Shown here: positions 45,901 to 57,800 of the stretch, piece after piece
Layout of the letters: every line of letters begins with the position of its first letter
How positions within the stretch are numbered: position 1 is the first letter of the stretch
Assembly (NCBI RefSeq): GCF_000471905.2
Contig: NW_006499801.1
Span: forward strand, 1,760,415 to 1,824,414
Length of the DNA stretch: 64,000 nucleotides
Source: Amborella trichopoda
Taxonomy: Eukaryota; Streptophyta; Magnoliopsida; Amborellales; Amborellaceae
Reading direction: 5' to 3'
Made by a program: the position numbers and the translations under genes
The notes under the pieces: model-generated
Database searches by the model: none
Told to the model about the DNA's origin: nothing
What the model saw: only the letters and a program-made list of their open reading frames with translations

Positions 45901-47934
45901 AAAATTCAATGTATGAAATTTTATGGTAATATGAGATTTGGACCAACTCCAAATCATTGGGATAAGGCTTGGATGATATGATGATGAAGAGATTTGGACC
46001 GACTCCCAATTTTAACATCTTCCCAACATTCCTTCAGAGCATCAAGTCACCAGATCACCCTCTCCACTAACCAAACAAACAAAACTGGTAAACAAAGCAA
46101 GCCCCATCAACTTTTTTCTTTTTTAGTTCAGGTCATCAGGTGTAAGAATCAAACTCTGGACATCAAGCTAGGTGAGCAAGCTTAGGATTCAAACCATTGA
46201 CCTCTCACCTCGACTGATAGGTTTACCACTACGCCGAAGCTTTGCGAAACCACAACATCGTTCCAAAGTATAATTCACCAACCTCTCAAAATAGAGCCTA
46301 ACCACAGTGTTGATTCCTCTCCTCTGACCTGTTCTTGTTCATCTCAACTCAGCAGAGTATCCATTCTGCTCCACAAGCCCCTAAACCCTTTTCATTAGAG
46401 ATTAGATCGTCTGCAAATCTCCTCATTGCCACCTAACATCACCTACTCAACCACCAGAACTTCTCCCATGCTTTTCTCTTGCACAATCTTCTCTTTCATG
46501 CTTTCTTTGAAGTTAGTGATAGCACCTTATCATATGCATGGGAGGATTGAATCAATAAACATTACTTCTTTCTTGGTAGATATAATTTTAACTATTGCTA
46601 ATACTAGAAATCACTTGGACCACCAACTAGTAGTTCATCAATTTGTTTTCCATCTCATTAATGTGCATCCTCCTCTTCCACATAGAAGCCACTGATCTAT
46701 TGCCTGCTAAGCCTTCATAACGCCAAACTTTTAGTTACAAATGAAAAAAAAAAGCCCACCTTTCAGTTAACCACCAAACCATTAAACCCTAACTCACACC
46801 TACCCCACTTTAAAAACCAACAAGTTTCTTGCCCTTTAACTCCATAAGTAGTTACATATTTTTTGAATTAAGAGTAGTTATATATTATCATCCTGCAAAT
46901 ACTTATACATATTCCAAAACCATACTAACATGAGTAATAATTCTCCAAAATCACATGAATGTCAACAACAAATTGTCACCAGTTACACCTAAACAGTAAA
47001 AGATAAAAGACCTGCAAAAGAAACAACCCATAAAAACCTGGCTATGTGCATGTCCTTTCCAAATATGCCTTTTCTTAAGGTAATTTCTCCAAGTATGCAA
47101 CTTTCTGAAGAAAGTACAGAAATTTGCAGAATACATATCTCTTCTTAGAACAAATTTCAATTCTGAGGTATCAAGGCTCTCAGTATCTCGGCTAACTGAA
47201 TCGTAAGTAACTCAAGAAAGGCAAAACAAAAATACACAAACTAGGAAAAAAAAAAAAGCCGCGAGATGTATAAATCAGGTTAATAAAGTAAACCCTGTAA
47301 CTCATGACGAAATCCTAGATAAAGAAAACAGATAAAGAAACTACATCGTAGAATTCATAACAAAACCCAAGGTGAATAAATCATTATTATTACTTTGAAA
47401 CTGAGATGAATAAATCATATTAAGACACTAAATCCTAGAAATCCTAAAAAATCCACAGATTCAGAAATGAAACCCTACAACTCGTAACAAAACCGTAGAT
47501 GAACAAACTAAACCCTACCATTCGGACCAGAACAATAGATTTAGAAAACAATCCCTAAAAAATGCATAAAAACCCCCATAAAACGCACCTGGAGCTCTGG
47601 GCTTCTCTAACAAGATCTCCTCGGTGGAGACCATAGTGAGCCTGCTACCCGCGTCCTCATGAGCAGCGTCCCCAAACTTCTTCCACTGCCTTCTCTCTAT
47701 CGCCCTCTTTGATAGACGAGCTTTAGCAAGCTTTCTAGTTCTCGAAGTGGTCACGATTTTAACCTTGTTTCCAGCGTCATCGAACTTGAATTCAGTCACC
47801 CTTTTCACGCCATGCTCATCCGGGCCTTCAACTTGACGAGGAGGGAGAAGGAAATCGAGGTCCTCTGCATCATCTTCATCAAGCTCTCCCCATCGAAGCT
47901 TGTTCTGAGCATGAGAAGCCACATCCACCGCCAT
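42182..47934 (-). CDS. TIF3G1: Eukaryotic translation initiation factor 3 subunit G
   Basis: Two coding exons: 47589-47934 and 42182-42726, joined through glycine (RAP|GSKAEE), giving 296 residues. Exon 1 begins MAVDVASHAQNKLRWGELDEDD and carries the conserved N-terminal eIF3g region, ending STEEILLEKPRAPG. Exon 2 has a CCHC zinc finger (CRTCGKKGDHWTSKC, about residues 142-156) and the motif TYVPPSMR. The C-terminal RNA recognition motif spans about residues 217-292, with RNP2-like VRVTNL and RNP1 RGFGFVNF, ending VEWATPR. Length and order match plant eIF3g. It is a core component of the eIF3 complex acting in the cytosol in 43S scanning and re-initiation. The 4.86 kb intron contains a family A MITE, a LINE tail and a SINE. 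Expected to be constitutive; nothing in the sequence suggests special regulation. Confidence 0.96.
43731..44109. mobile_element. MITE family A, copy 5 (best preserved ends)
   Basis: Terminal inverted repeats are almost perfect. Left TATAGAGCCGAGGCTCTAAA and, in reverse complement, right GTATAGAGCCGAGGCTCTAA, both followed by ACAATCAAA. About 379 bp. The interior shows GGTGCATCTTATAACGCAT and TTTTCAAGATTTTC. Confidence 0.88.
44710..44950 (-). mobile_element. LINE (L1-type) 3' tail, tentative
   Basis: On the minus strand this reads as an untranslated tail with TTGTACTTGTACATCC, then TAGCAACACAATGTTAATTTC, then an A-rich stretch (T run at 44713-44728 on the plus strand). This is the usual look of a 5'-truncated plant L1. 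No coding part or target duplication is seen. Confidence 0.4.
46105..46250 (-). mobile_element. tRNA-derived SINE
   Basis: On the minus strand the head reads GCTTCGGCGTAGTGGTAAAC, a good A box (TAGTGGTAAAC). About 35 bases later comes GGTTTGAATCC, a good B box of the RNA polymerase III internal promoter. The body ends in an A-rich tail (AACTAAAAAAGAAAAAAG on the minus strand, about 46108-46127). About 140 bp. No clear target duplication. The segment does not fold into a full tRNA, so it is a SINE rather than a tRNA gene. Confidence 0.6.
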
Positions 47935-48369
47935 TGTAGCACTGGTTTATGCTTCTTTTTAGAGAGAGAGGAAGGAAATGAAGGGTTTCTTAGAAAGTGA
48001 GGATAGAGAGAAAATTAGGGTTTTTTTTAAGTCTCTGCAAGTATCTTTGATGGAAAGACGAGATGGCCTCGACTTGGATATTTGACGTAGACCTTTCTTC
48101 TACAGTATAAGGTTGAAACCTCACAAACTCTTTCCTGTGGACCAGGAAACCACTTACAACGCTTAGGAACTAATTTCTACGCTCTTTCGCTCGTGGCTCA
48201 TCACTATTCCGTTTATTAGATGGTTATAATTAGTATTTAAATTTTAATAAGTTTTTTACAAATTAAATTAACCTAAAAATTTGGGGATGTGCGCTTTAGT
48301 AAGTCGCACTTAAGTAAAATATAAAAGAATGGCTCAAATAATAAAAATGACCTTCCCTTTAATATTTTA
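47935..48369 (-). promoter_or_regulatory. Upstream region of eIF3g gene
   Basis: 435 bases between the eIF3g start codon and the first MULE-type MITE. On the minus strand the sequence next to the ATG is pyrimidine-rich (CTTCCTCTCTCTCTAAAAAG), as in many plant 5' leaders. No TATA box is assigned. The leader and core promoter probably fall here. Confidence 0.4.
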
Positions 48370-49610
48370 GGGTAATTATCTCAAATATACTTATATTTTA
48401 GTTTAATTGAAAAAAAAAAAAATCAACTTTCAAAAACGTCTTCTACACCATTTTTTCTCATTTTTTAGTTTTTTCAGAGAAAATGAGCTTCACGGTAGTC
48501 ATAATTCATATTAAGTTTTACGATAATTAAAATATCGTAATAACTTGAAGTAGTATTATGGTAATTAAAATATTGTAATAACTTGAAGTCGTATTACAGT
48601 ACTTTAAGTACCGTAATAAATAACATTTTCTTTACGGCATTCTTTATACCTTGATTAGGCAACATGTATGGCTTCCTTCTCGACCAATGAGGGAGATGAA
48701 AGATATATGAGACTGGGGAGAGAAAGGGGTTTGTATGTGAGATAGAGAGACTTGAGAGAGAAAGAAGGAGAGAAAAGTTTTGTGGAGAGAAAGAGAGAAA
48801 GTTTAGGGGCGGATGGAGATGAAATAGAGATAAGGATGGGCGGGAGAGTTAATGTGATAGACATGGTTTATTAGGGGGATTGAGAGAGATAGAGGGAGAA
48901 AGTTGAGAGAAAGAGGAGTACATGGGATTAAAAGTGCTCTAGAAAATGAGTTAAACATTACGGTAGTTGAAGTACCATATAAAATGGAAACATTACGGTA
49001 GAAATAATGCCGTAAAGAAAATGTTATCTATTATAGTATTTAAAGTAGCATAATACTACTTCAAGTTATTACGGTATTTTAATTACCATAATATTACTTC
49101 AAGTTATTGCGGTATTTTAATTGCCGTAATACTACTTCAAGTTATTATGGTATTTAATTACCGTAATACTACTTCAAGTTATTATGGTATTTTAATTATC
49201 CTTAAACTTAATAAGAATTATGGTAAAACGACTACCATGAATGTCATTTTCATCCCAAAAAACCCGAAAATGAAGAAAATTAGTGTAGACGAGGTTTGTG
49301 AAAGTTGGGTTTTTTTTTTCCAATTAAGCTAAAATATAGGTATATTTGCGATGAGATTAATGACACTATGAGACCCTCCCACACCTATGTGAGTAAGACC
49401 CCAAAGGATCACCATTAAATTTTGATACAAATCTATAGGAAATTTATGACATGGGTGTGGGACTTGGGTGAATAGGTTTATTGTTAACTTTTCTAGATAT
49501 CTATGTCAAAATTTAATGGTAGACGTCAAAATTTAATGGTAGACCTTTGGGGTCCTACTCACATGAGTGTGGGAGGGTCTCATAGTACATTACTCTTGCA
49601 ATAATTACCC
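48370..49610. mobile_element. MULE-type MITE, family C copy 1
   Basis: 1241 bp with a perfect 9-bp duplication AATATTTTA (48361-48369 and 49611-49619). Ends GGGTAATTATCTCAAATATA and, in reverse complement, GGGTAATTATTGCAA, the right end being interrupted by a nested MITE. Long subterminal arms pair: TTTTAGTTTAATTG, CGTCTTCTACACCA, CACGGTAGTC and repeated AATACTACTTCAAGTTATTACGGTATTTTAATTACC-like units in both orientations, around a purine-rich centre (48690-48920). No coding sequence. Confidence 0.88.
49357..49592. mobile_element. MITE nested in family C element
   Basis: Inverted ends TAATGACACTATGAGACCC and, in reverse complement, TAATGTACTATGAGACCC, followed by TCCCACACC/TCCCACACT and AGTAAGACCCCAAAGG/AGTAGGACCCCAAAGG. 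About 236 bp. An inner TCAAAATTTAATGGTAGAC segment is duplicated in tandem (about 49504-49545). It separates the family C right terminus from its body. A second copy is at 54246-54445. Confidence 0.8.
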
Positions 49611-49859
49611 AATATTTTATAGGTATTTTTATTATTTTATTTTTGGAAAATTATTATTTTTATATCCGAGTTAGTTGAAGCACACATGCTCCAAAAAATC
49701 TATTGAAACTGATTTGTAGAAATTTTTCTAATGAATATGATTTGTAGAAATGTTTTGAAAATTCAAATATTATTAGACAAACATGATCTTATAATGGATT
49801 TTGGATGGTGATGAGCTATGAGCAAAAAACTGTAGAAATGCACTTGTGAGTATTTGTAA

Positions 49860-50103
49860 GTGTTTTCCGTGTGTTTATGGATATAAAGAAAAGAAAAGAA
49901 AAAAGAAAAAAACAAGTATTAAAAACAGTGGATCTTGTAATAAGTTATTTTGATATTATATTTTTAAGATTTTCAAGTGTTTATAGATTTACTTGATCCG
50001 TAATGTTTTAACAAAACTTAATTTTCATAATTACGATTGAACATAGATTTTCAAGCTATCATAAGATTTTCGACACTAGGCCTTATACAAACCTCACCCA
50101 TAT
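49860..50103. mobile_element. MITE family A, copy 6 (partial)
   Basis: Interior and right end only: GTGGATCTTGTAATAAG, TTTTCAAGTGTTTATAG, TTTTCGACACTAGGCC, then CTTATACAAACCTCACCC. The left end is replaced by A-rich sequence. Confidence 0.75.
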
Positions 50104-50255
50104 TTAAATTATGCATTGAATAGAGGATATTTATGTAAAAAGATCAAATATCATTGAAATACTCAGATTGCTTAAAAATAACATTTAAATTTGGGAGTAA
50201 CACTAAGGTCGTTCAACCAAATAATCCACCAAGAAAGGGCTTATTTCCAGGGCAA

Positions 50256-50616
50256 TGTTTACAGGAGGATGTTAATCTTAAACAATCAAAGTAATACACA
50301 CTTTCAAACCCCATTGGAAGAAGTAATTTTGGTATCACGAACGTCATGGGTTTGAAAATATATTTTCATCTCTAAGTACAATTTTTGACATACCAAAATT
50401 AGTGTAGAACAAACAAACCTAAAATCTTCGAAGTGAGTGGTCCATATGATGTGTAACAAAATGTACTATTTTTAGAACTTAAAATCTTAATTTTTTTTTT
50501 ATATCCATGTACTTCGAGATCAAGATAGTCAATTTGAAGGTTTTTCAATATTTAAAGAGCATTCTCTTCGGTTCTTTTGAGGTGCGTCTTACTTTTACCA
50601 TACTCACAAAAACCCC
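50256..50616. mobile_element. MITE family A, copy 7 (inverted)
   Basis: Starts GTTTACAGGAGGATGTTAAT with TTAAACAATCAAAGTAATACAC. Interior family words occur in the same inverted orientation as copy 4 (TTTGAAAATATATTTTCATC). It ends near TTTTGAGGTGCGTCTTACTTT. Diverged ends. Confidence 0.7.
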
Positions 50617-50659
50617 ATTCTTTTCATGAAACTATTTCAAGTAGGTGCCTTATATTTTA

Positions 50660-51837
50660 GGGAAATTATCGCAAATATATCTTCATTTAAGTTTAATTGG
50701 AAAAAAAACTCTAAACTTTTCTTTATCTCATCTACACATTTTTCCTCATTTTTAATTTTTTTTTTTTTACCAAAATGACATTCACGGTAGTCGTATATTA
50801 CCGTAATAGTTAGTGCACGTTATACGGTACTTTAAGTACCGTAATAGTTAGTGCACGTTATACGGTACTTTAAGTACCGTAATACTTAAGGAATTTTATA
50901 CGGTACTTTCAGTACCGTAATACTAAGGGCATTTTATACGATACTTTAAGTACCGTAAACTCACACTAACCCTTATACGGCATTTTAAGCACCATAAACA
51001 CTAACCCTTATACGGCATTTTAAGCACCATAACACTAACCCTTATACGGCATTTTAAGCACCATAAACACTAACCCTTATACGGCATTTTAAGCACCATA
51101 AACACTAACCCTTATACGGCATTTTAAGCACCATAAACACTAACCCATGTTATATGGCACTTAAAATGCCGTAAACCCTTTTTTCATTATTTTTATCTCT
51201 TTCATCTTTAATTTTTTTTATGTTTATCTATTTTTTCTCTCTCTAGTTTTTTTAAAATTTGTATATCTTCTTTCTCTATCTGCAATCTCATCATCATTTC
51301 CTTAGATAGAGTAATCAAACAGTGACTTTGGCTATACAAAACAGAGGACATAATCTACGGAAACAATGATGAGATTGTGGAGAGAAATAAGAGATAAAAA
51401 AGAATTAGAGAGTGAAAGAATATATAAATATTAAAAAGAATTAGAGAGAAAAAATAGATAAATATAAAAAGAATTAGAGATGAAAGAGATTAACATGATA
51501 AAAGGATTTACAACATTTTAAGTGTTGTATAAGATAGATAAGTTTTTACGGTACTTAAAATACCGTATAATGGGTTTTAGTTTTTACGGTACTTAAAGTA
51601 CCGTAATTGGCTTCACGTTTTTACGGTACTTAAAGTACTGTAATATTACTTGAAGTTACTACGGTATTTTAAATACCGTATGAAATGATATATATTACGA
51701 TAGTAAGAGTACCGTGAAAGTCATTTTGGTCCAAAATAAGTCGAAAATGAGAAAAAATGGTGTAGACAAGGTAAACGAAAGTTTGAAGTTTTTTTTTTCA
51801 ATTAAGCTTAAATTAAGGATATTTGCGATAATTTCTC
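50660..51837. mobile_element. MULE-type MITE, family C copy 2
   Basis: 1178 bp with a perfect 9-bp duplication TATATTTTA (50651-50659 and 51838-51846). Ends GGGAAATTATCGCAAATATA and, in reverse complement, GAGAAATTATCGCAAATATC, then the same TTTAATTG, TCTACAC and CACGGTA blocks as copy 1. Both subterminal regions are built of ACGGTACTTTAAGTACCGTA palindromes. The left side also has a 35-bp tandem array (see next entry). No coding sequence. Confidence 0.9.
50963..51170. repeat. 35-bp tandem array in family C element
   Basis: Five to six copies of a unit beginning CACTAACCCTTATACGGCAT and ending TTTAAGCACCATAAA. The last copy carries the exact palindromic form GGCACTTAAAATGCC. The array follows four copies of a unit built on TATACGGTACTTTAAGTACC (about 50810-50960). 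Confidence 0.88.
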
Positions 51838-51846
51838 TATATTTTA

Positions 51847-54245
51847 TTAGAAATGCGCAAAATCTCTTGTCAAGATGTTTCCACCTAAACCCAATCAATG
51901 ACATATTCATAAAATTTTATGTAAGACATGAAGGGCTCAATCTAGGGTAAGAGAATTTAATAATAAATAATTATGGTGCGTTTGGAATCTAAAACAAGTG
52001 TGAGTGATGCAGACCATTTAAATCAAAGTAAATAATAAATTGCTAATGCTCGTTCCAAGTTTCGAACATTGTGACAACATGTTTTATGTTCTTAACCTAA
52101 AACAGGTAGAGATATTTACATCATTTGACTTAATCACTTAAGTGGTCCAACTTACAAATATTTCGACCATAAATATAGGCACTTCACATCATTCTAGGCA
52201 ATATAGTTTAGGACATAATCGAATGACACAATATGAAAGTAACCATTTTATTGTAAATTGATTGATTTGACCACATTAGTGGAATATTTGAATAGATTTG
52301 GGTTTTTTGTGATATTTAATATTTGTTTTTGTTTATGAAAAACTATTCCTTAAATGGTAAAAAATTGCCTAATGTTTTGAAATAGCTAAAATTTTCTAAA
52401 TAACTTTTATTGAGACTCGGCCCAGTTGTACTTTGAATCATGTTCAATACCTACGAGTCATAATCATAATCTGAATTTCAATTGCATGTTTTTAAGTGAA
52501 TGCAATGAGGAACTATAGCACAAGAATGACCAGGGCTATAAAGGTGATTAGGTGTCATAATATGACTTCTAGAGTTCTATTTCTATTGATTTCTAGAGCT
52601 AATATTGAATAATAATAATAATAATAACAACAACAACTACTACTACTACTACTACTACTACTGTAGGTTGTGATTTCATACTCATGCTTGCTCTAACTGG
52701 TATGCCAATAAACAAAAATAAGTGAAAATAATCCATTAGTCCATAGGATATCATAATATAACAAGCAAACTAAGGAGCAATCATAGGAATCAAATATTAG
52801 ATAAGTAATTTATGATTTTGCCCCTTCATCAAAATTATAGTGGTTTCTTGAAAAAATACCTATGTGACAAGCTAGGAATTTTCAAATACCAATATTGCTC
52901 TTTAAACACTTCACAAGAAATTCATTTATACATATTCTAATGTTTCGCGAGTGATTTGTTTAATGAGATGGTGTCAAAAGATAAAAATTTCACATTAGGG
53001 TGTAGAGTGAAATACTGGTATTTGAAATCACCAATATCTCTTGAAAATTAAATGCCATTGAGATATTGGAATTCAAAGGTACCAATATCTAACTAGGTGA
53101 TTTAGGGAGTAACTAATTTTGAAAATACCCATTATGGTAATTCAATTAGTGAAATACTATCATTTGAAAATACCAATACCCTAGTAATCTATTTAGTGAG
53201 ATATTAACGTTAAAAAGTACCGATATATTTAGATAGAGATACTAGTAGTAAAAAAATACCAATTATAATGTTCTTTCATTGTGATAGAGAGAGAAAGTAA
53301 ATACCCATCCAACAATTTCCAGCCTATTGATCAAATGGCATGACAATATATTCCATTAAGGGTTTTTTGACAAAAAAAGTCATAAACATCTCAAGCTATC
53401 ACAATGAAATAAGATGGTTGGCATACGTCAATTCTCTCCACAAAATTTACAAATATTTTGTTAAAGACTTCAAGCGTGGTTCGTGCGGTCCATGGTATGC
53501 CCTCAATTACCCCGTCAGACATCCGTTGAGCATTAGGGGCTTTCGAGACCCTATTGTATCAAAGGTAAACTGTCTTATGATTATCGCATGTATTTTAGAA
53601 AAAAGAAAAATAGATAAAATATTAGATAGTATATTTTTTGAAAATGATTTGATAAATTTTCGTTTCTTTTATATTAGAGAATGAGTCTCATGGTAGGAAT
53701 GAAACTCAATATGTCATGACATCATCACTTTAACCACATATGCCTTAAGTCAATTTCATATATTTCGTCTTAGTCAAGCTAATTTTGAAATATTTAAACT
53801 TTAAAATATCCCTCAAAAGTTATAACTTTGTGTTAATGATATCTCTAGTCTCAACCGAAATATACACATCATCTAGCACGTGCTAATCAACAACCGTCCA
53901 TCACGGAGATCAAAGGCAACTTTTGATGATGCTTGTTTATATTTATTTTCACCATTGGTGGATACCCTGAGTTACATGCAATCCAAAAAATCCATTGGTG
54001 GTGCCCCGTATAGTTAAATGTGCAGCATGAGAATCAATGTTTTAAAACCCAACAATTTCTAATTCAAATCACCAATTGGATGGAAATTAGTAAGGAGGAA
54101 ATCGGTTTCAGGATGGTACGAGTCTCGATCTCGTTTACCTTAAACCTATTTGATATATTTATATTCCGTCTTTTAAAATTTATTTAATATTTTATTAGGT
54201 CCTCATAAAATTCCACCCTATAAACGTTATTTTTTTTAAATTTTG
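51847..54245. other. Intergenic, no gene seen
   Basis: AT-rich. Contains an (ATA)n(ACA)n(CTA)n compound microsatellite (52606-52663) and a stretch (52985-53270) where GATATTGG/ACCAATATC words recur in degenerate form. The open frame at 53340-53684 has no recognisable family and no splice or codon support. Confidence 0.6.
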
Positions 54246-54445
54246 GGTAATGATCCTATGAGATCTTCCGACACCTATGTATGTAGGATTCTAAATAATC
54301 ACTATTAAATTTGACACAAATTTTTAGAAAAGTTAAGTCTTACACCCATGTAATAATTTTTTTAGAGATATGTGCCAAATTTAATAGTAATCATTTGGAG
54401 TCCTATACATATGGATGTAGAAGGGTCTCACATGATCATTTTTCT
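54246..54445. mobile_element. MITE, second copy of the nested family
   Basis: TAATGATCCTATGAGATC on the left and, in reverse complement, AATGATCATGTGAGACCC on the right. The interior matches 49357-49592 (CACTATTAAATTTGACACAAA, then GTGCCAAATTTAATAGTAAT). About 200 bp. It lies about 600 bp upstream of the MO25 start codon. Confidence 0.7.
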
Positions 54446-54853
54446 TTCATTTTATTTATTTATTTTTCAATAGTTTATTTGGTTAATTGATTCATGTCTA
54501 TTCATATTCAATCCAAATTGCCGATCCAATAACTCGATACGGATCCATGGGTGAACAATCCTTTCGATCCGGATTTTGAAATGGCGACGGGTTTTTTATG
54601 AGACCAGAAAACATCCTCTCGCTCCATTTGTCCCTTTCTACTATGTTTGTCTTTCTTTCTAAAAATCATCAGACAACTATTTTCGTCATGTGATCTCTTT
54701 TTAATACCTGGAATCAGAGAAAATGCAGGCGAAGAATTTTGCCTTCAATCTCAGGTAGGATGTAGAGAGAGAGAGGAGTGAGAAAAAGGCGTTGATTAGA
54801 GAGGGTGAGAAAGAGAGAGAGAAGAGAGAAAAGGGGTTGATTAGAGAGAGAGG
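54446..54853 (+). promoter_or_regulatory. Promoter/5' leader of MO25 gene, GA-rich
   Basis: The last 95 bases before the start codon are almost pure GA repeats, including a tandem copy of GTTGATTAGAGAGA (about 54793 and 54836). Such GA tracts are common in plant 5' leaders and are bound by BPC/GAGA-type factors. No TATA box is assigned. Confidence 0.5.
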
Positions 54854-57800
54854 ATGTCATTTTCATTTTTTAGACCATCATCAAGACCCAAGAGTCCAGC
54901 TGAGCTTGTGAGAGCCATTAGGGATTCTCTCGTTGCTCTCGATGCCAAGACCGTTGCAGAAGTTCAAGCCCTAGAAAAGGTAAACTAATTGATGAAAAAA
55001 TCGCCTTTTTATGTTTGTTTTCCCACAATTTGCTCTCTCTCTATCTCCCCACAATTTCCCCACAATTGTTTTCCCCACAATTAGTAGTGTAATGGAGAAA
55101 ATATATTTTCTTTGTTTCTAATCTCATTCTTATGATATTCACTCTGGATACTTTTATTGAAGTGTCTTGAGCTTTCAAGGCATTGAAATTAGGACTTGGG
55201 TGATATTTCAATCGGCTCAGATGATGAATGTTCATGAAATTGGGTTTCTCAGATTTATCTCAAACTAGTCCAGTGGCATTCTTCTTTGAATTTTTTATTT
55301 TTTGCTAAGAATCTTGTTGATCATTTACTTGGGTCTTGCTTTTATATTTTGCTGAGAATCCTGTTGATCATTTACTTGGGTCTTGCTTATTGATTGTAAT
55401 TGTGTCTAAATTTCTTGATTAATTGTTGCTATGTTTCAATAATAAAGGGGACAAAATGATTTTTTTTTTCTTTAATTGTATTGTTTAATTGGTTGTTTTA
55501 TTTGAAGTGGGTGCAATATTCTTAATTGATTGCTGAATGCTCCAATTATTATGATGAAAAGGAGGGTCCATCTGTCTTTAATTATATTATCTACTTGGTT
55601 TTGGGTAAATTTTGATAGGGACTAGCCTTAATTTGCTGCAGGCTTTAGAAGAGGTTGATAAAAACTTCCTTTCAATGAGACAAATGCTCTTAGGAGATGG
55701 AGATGTGGAACCAATTCCAGATCAAGTTTCACAGATCACCCTTGAAGTTTGCAAGGAGGGTGTCCTTGACCTCTTTGTTCACAAATTGCCTGTTCTTGGG
55801 TGGGACGTGAGTTCATACTAAATTGGTGAATTGGTTTTCCGATGAATTCTTTGTTGGCTTATCTTGGTTGTTTTTTAATAGGCTCGAAAGGATTTAGTAC
55901 ATTGTTGGGGGACTCTGTTGAGGCAAAAGGTTGGATCTAGTTATTGTTGTGTGGGCTATATCGAGAATCATTCGGAGCTGTTAGAGTTCCTAGTAACATG
56001 GTTGGTTGATTTCTTTTCCTTGTTCCTAATTCTTACATTGTTTTAATTGTTCGTTCTGGAATTCCTTTTTTCATGCATCAATATTCTCAAATTCTTATGA
56101 TATTGTTCTTATTAAGTCAGTTGATTTTATCTTGCATGATGTGTTCATTCGGAAACTGCAAGTAACTTTTAGCACATGTAGCTTCTGATCTTTAATTCTA
56201 ATCACTCCTTTTGAAGCTCTTTGTGCATTTTGAGGGTTGCTCAGAAATTCCTTTTCTTGTCTAGCTGCTTACATTATGTATTCTGTCTATTCACACCCAA
56301 AACACTTGTCTCTATTCTATGATGTGTATATACAAAATAGATCCCTAGACATGCAGAGAAACCATTACATGTTCATGTCTTATATAAATTAATATATGCA
56401 AGTGCATGTAATTTGTCATATAACCATACATGTCGCTGATTGATGAATATTTTTTCCTGTGGCAGCTATGATAACAAAGAAATTGCTTTGAACTGCGGGA
56501 ATATGTTGAGGGAATGTATCAAGTATCCAATACTCGCAAAGTAAGATATTAACCAGTTCTTCATATTTGTAATTTGTTCGTTTGTTTAACTTGGTTTGCC
56601 ATTAGCATATGGCAAAGTCTTGGAGGATGCGTAGAAGTCTTAATCTACATGAAAGAGTACACCCGAAACAAGACTAAAGTGTTGCAGTGTCATGAATGAT
56701 TTTTGGCTGCCAAGTAATGAGTAACTCTCAAAGAGGGCTCTCCCTTAACTATGAGGCATGCTTAGCTTCAGGCAATATATAATCAAACTTTATGTGAAAT
56801 ACACCAGAAATGGGTTCGCCAACTAATTAGTAATGATATATATATAGAACTTTAAAGTTCAAACACGATGCTTGTATACATGATTGATAACAAAATGACG
56901 AGAGAGGAAGAGAGGGTGATAGAAGTTTTAAACACCTAATGTGTTCTTTTATATATTGGTGTCCCTTTTTTTGCACAACTCCGTTCTCATTTAAAGGTAA
57001 AATAATGGGAAGCATATGATTTCTTTGTCTTTAGGAAGAATTATGTGGATATCTTGCTTTTTCTTGTGATTGATTTGCCATATCTTCCCTTTCAGATATA
57101 TGTTGGAATCAGCCAGCTTTGAACTATTCTTCAAGTTCGTGGATCTTCCAAGCTTTGATATTGCTTCTGATGCTTTCGCTACTTTTAAGGTAAGATTCCT
57201 TGCCTTCTAACTTCTCATTTCTATTTGTTGCAAAGCAGCTATTGCAGAATCGCTTACATGGATTTACCTATTGGATGTCTGGTGCTTGTTCGTTTAGAGG
57301 TGCACTCTAAATTAGATATTTTGGCAGGATCTTCTCACCAAGCATGAGACTATGGTCTCTGAATACCTAAACGCTAATTATGAAAAGGTTAGCTCGAATC
57401 TTGCTATTTCTATATATTTAACTAAAGCGAGCATCGGTTGCTAGTTCTTCGTAAATTTTGATGGTAGTCTTGGGAATGCGTTGTTCAATTTATTTGCCTA
57501 TACTTTTGAATACTTAACAAAAGACACCCCCACATCCATATTTTGTATGCCCTTATAATTATATATTATGTGTCTGTGTGTGTCGTTCACAAGCAGTGTC
57601 ATTTTCCTTGAATTTTTAGTCTAAGATTTGCTGAACTCCTCTACATTGGCCCCAAATTCCTAAATTTGGTTGTTTTCCTAGGGCTTTATTGATGTTTTAT
57701 TCAAAATGACATTTAGTTTGAAATTGTTGATCATGGTATGCATTTACTGCTTGGTGTTTGTTTTGCATTATCTGATCAGAAGAGTCATTGTTCCAGTTCT

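Larger units (their letters stand above)
42727..47588 (-). other. Intron of eIF3g gene
   Basis: 4.86 kb. Contains a GA microsatellite (42895-42921), a family A MITE (43731-44109), a LINE 3' tail (44710-44950), a purine-rich block with a G12 tract (45240-45570) and a tRNA-derived SINE (46105-46250). No host coding sequence is recognised. Confidence 0.8.

Noticed and set aside
53340-53684. 114-residue plus-strand open frame
   Set aside because: AT-driven codons, no motif, no splice context and no similarity I can recall. Probably chance.
57781-57796. Alternative upstream acceptor for MO25 exon 7 (after ATCAG or AAGAG)
   Set aside because: ATCAG breaks frame and AAGAG adds residues absent from the family, whereas CCAG|TTCTTTGAG is in frame and matches it.
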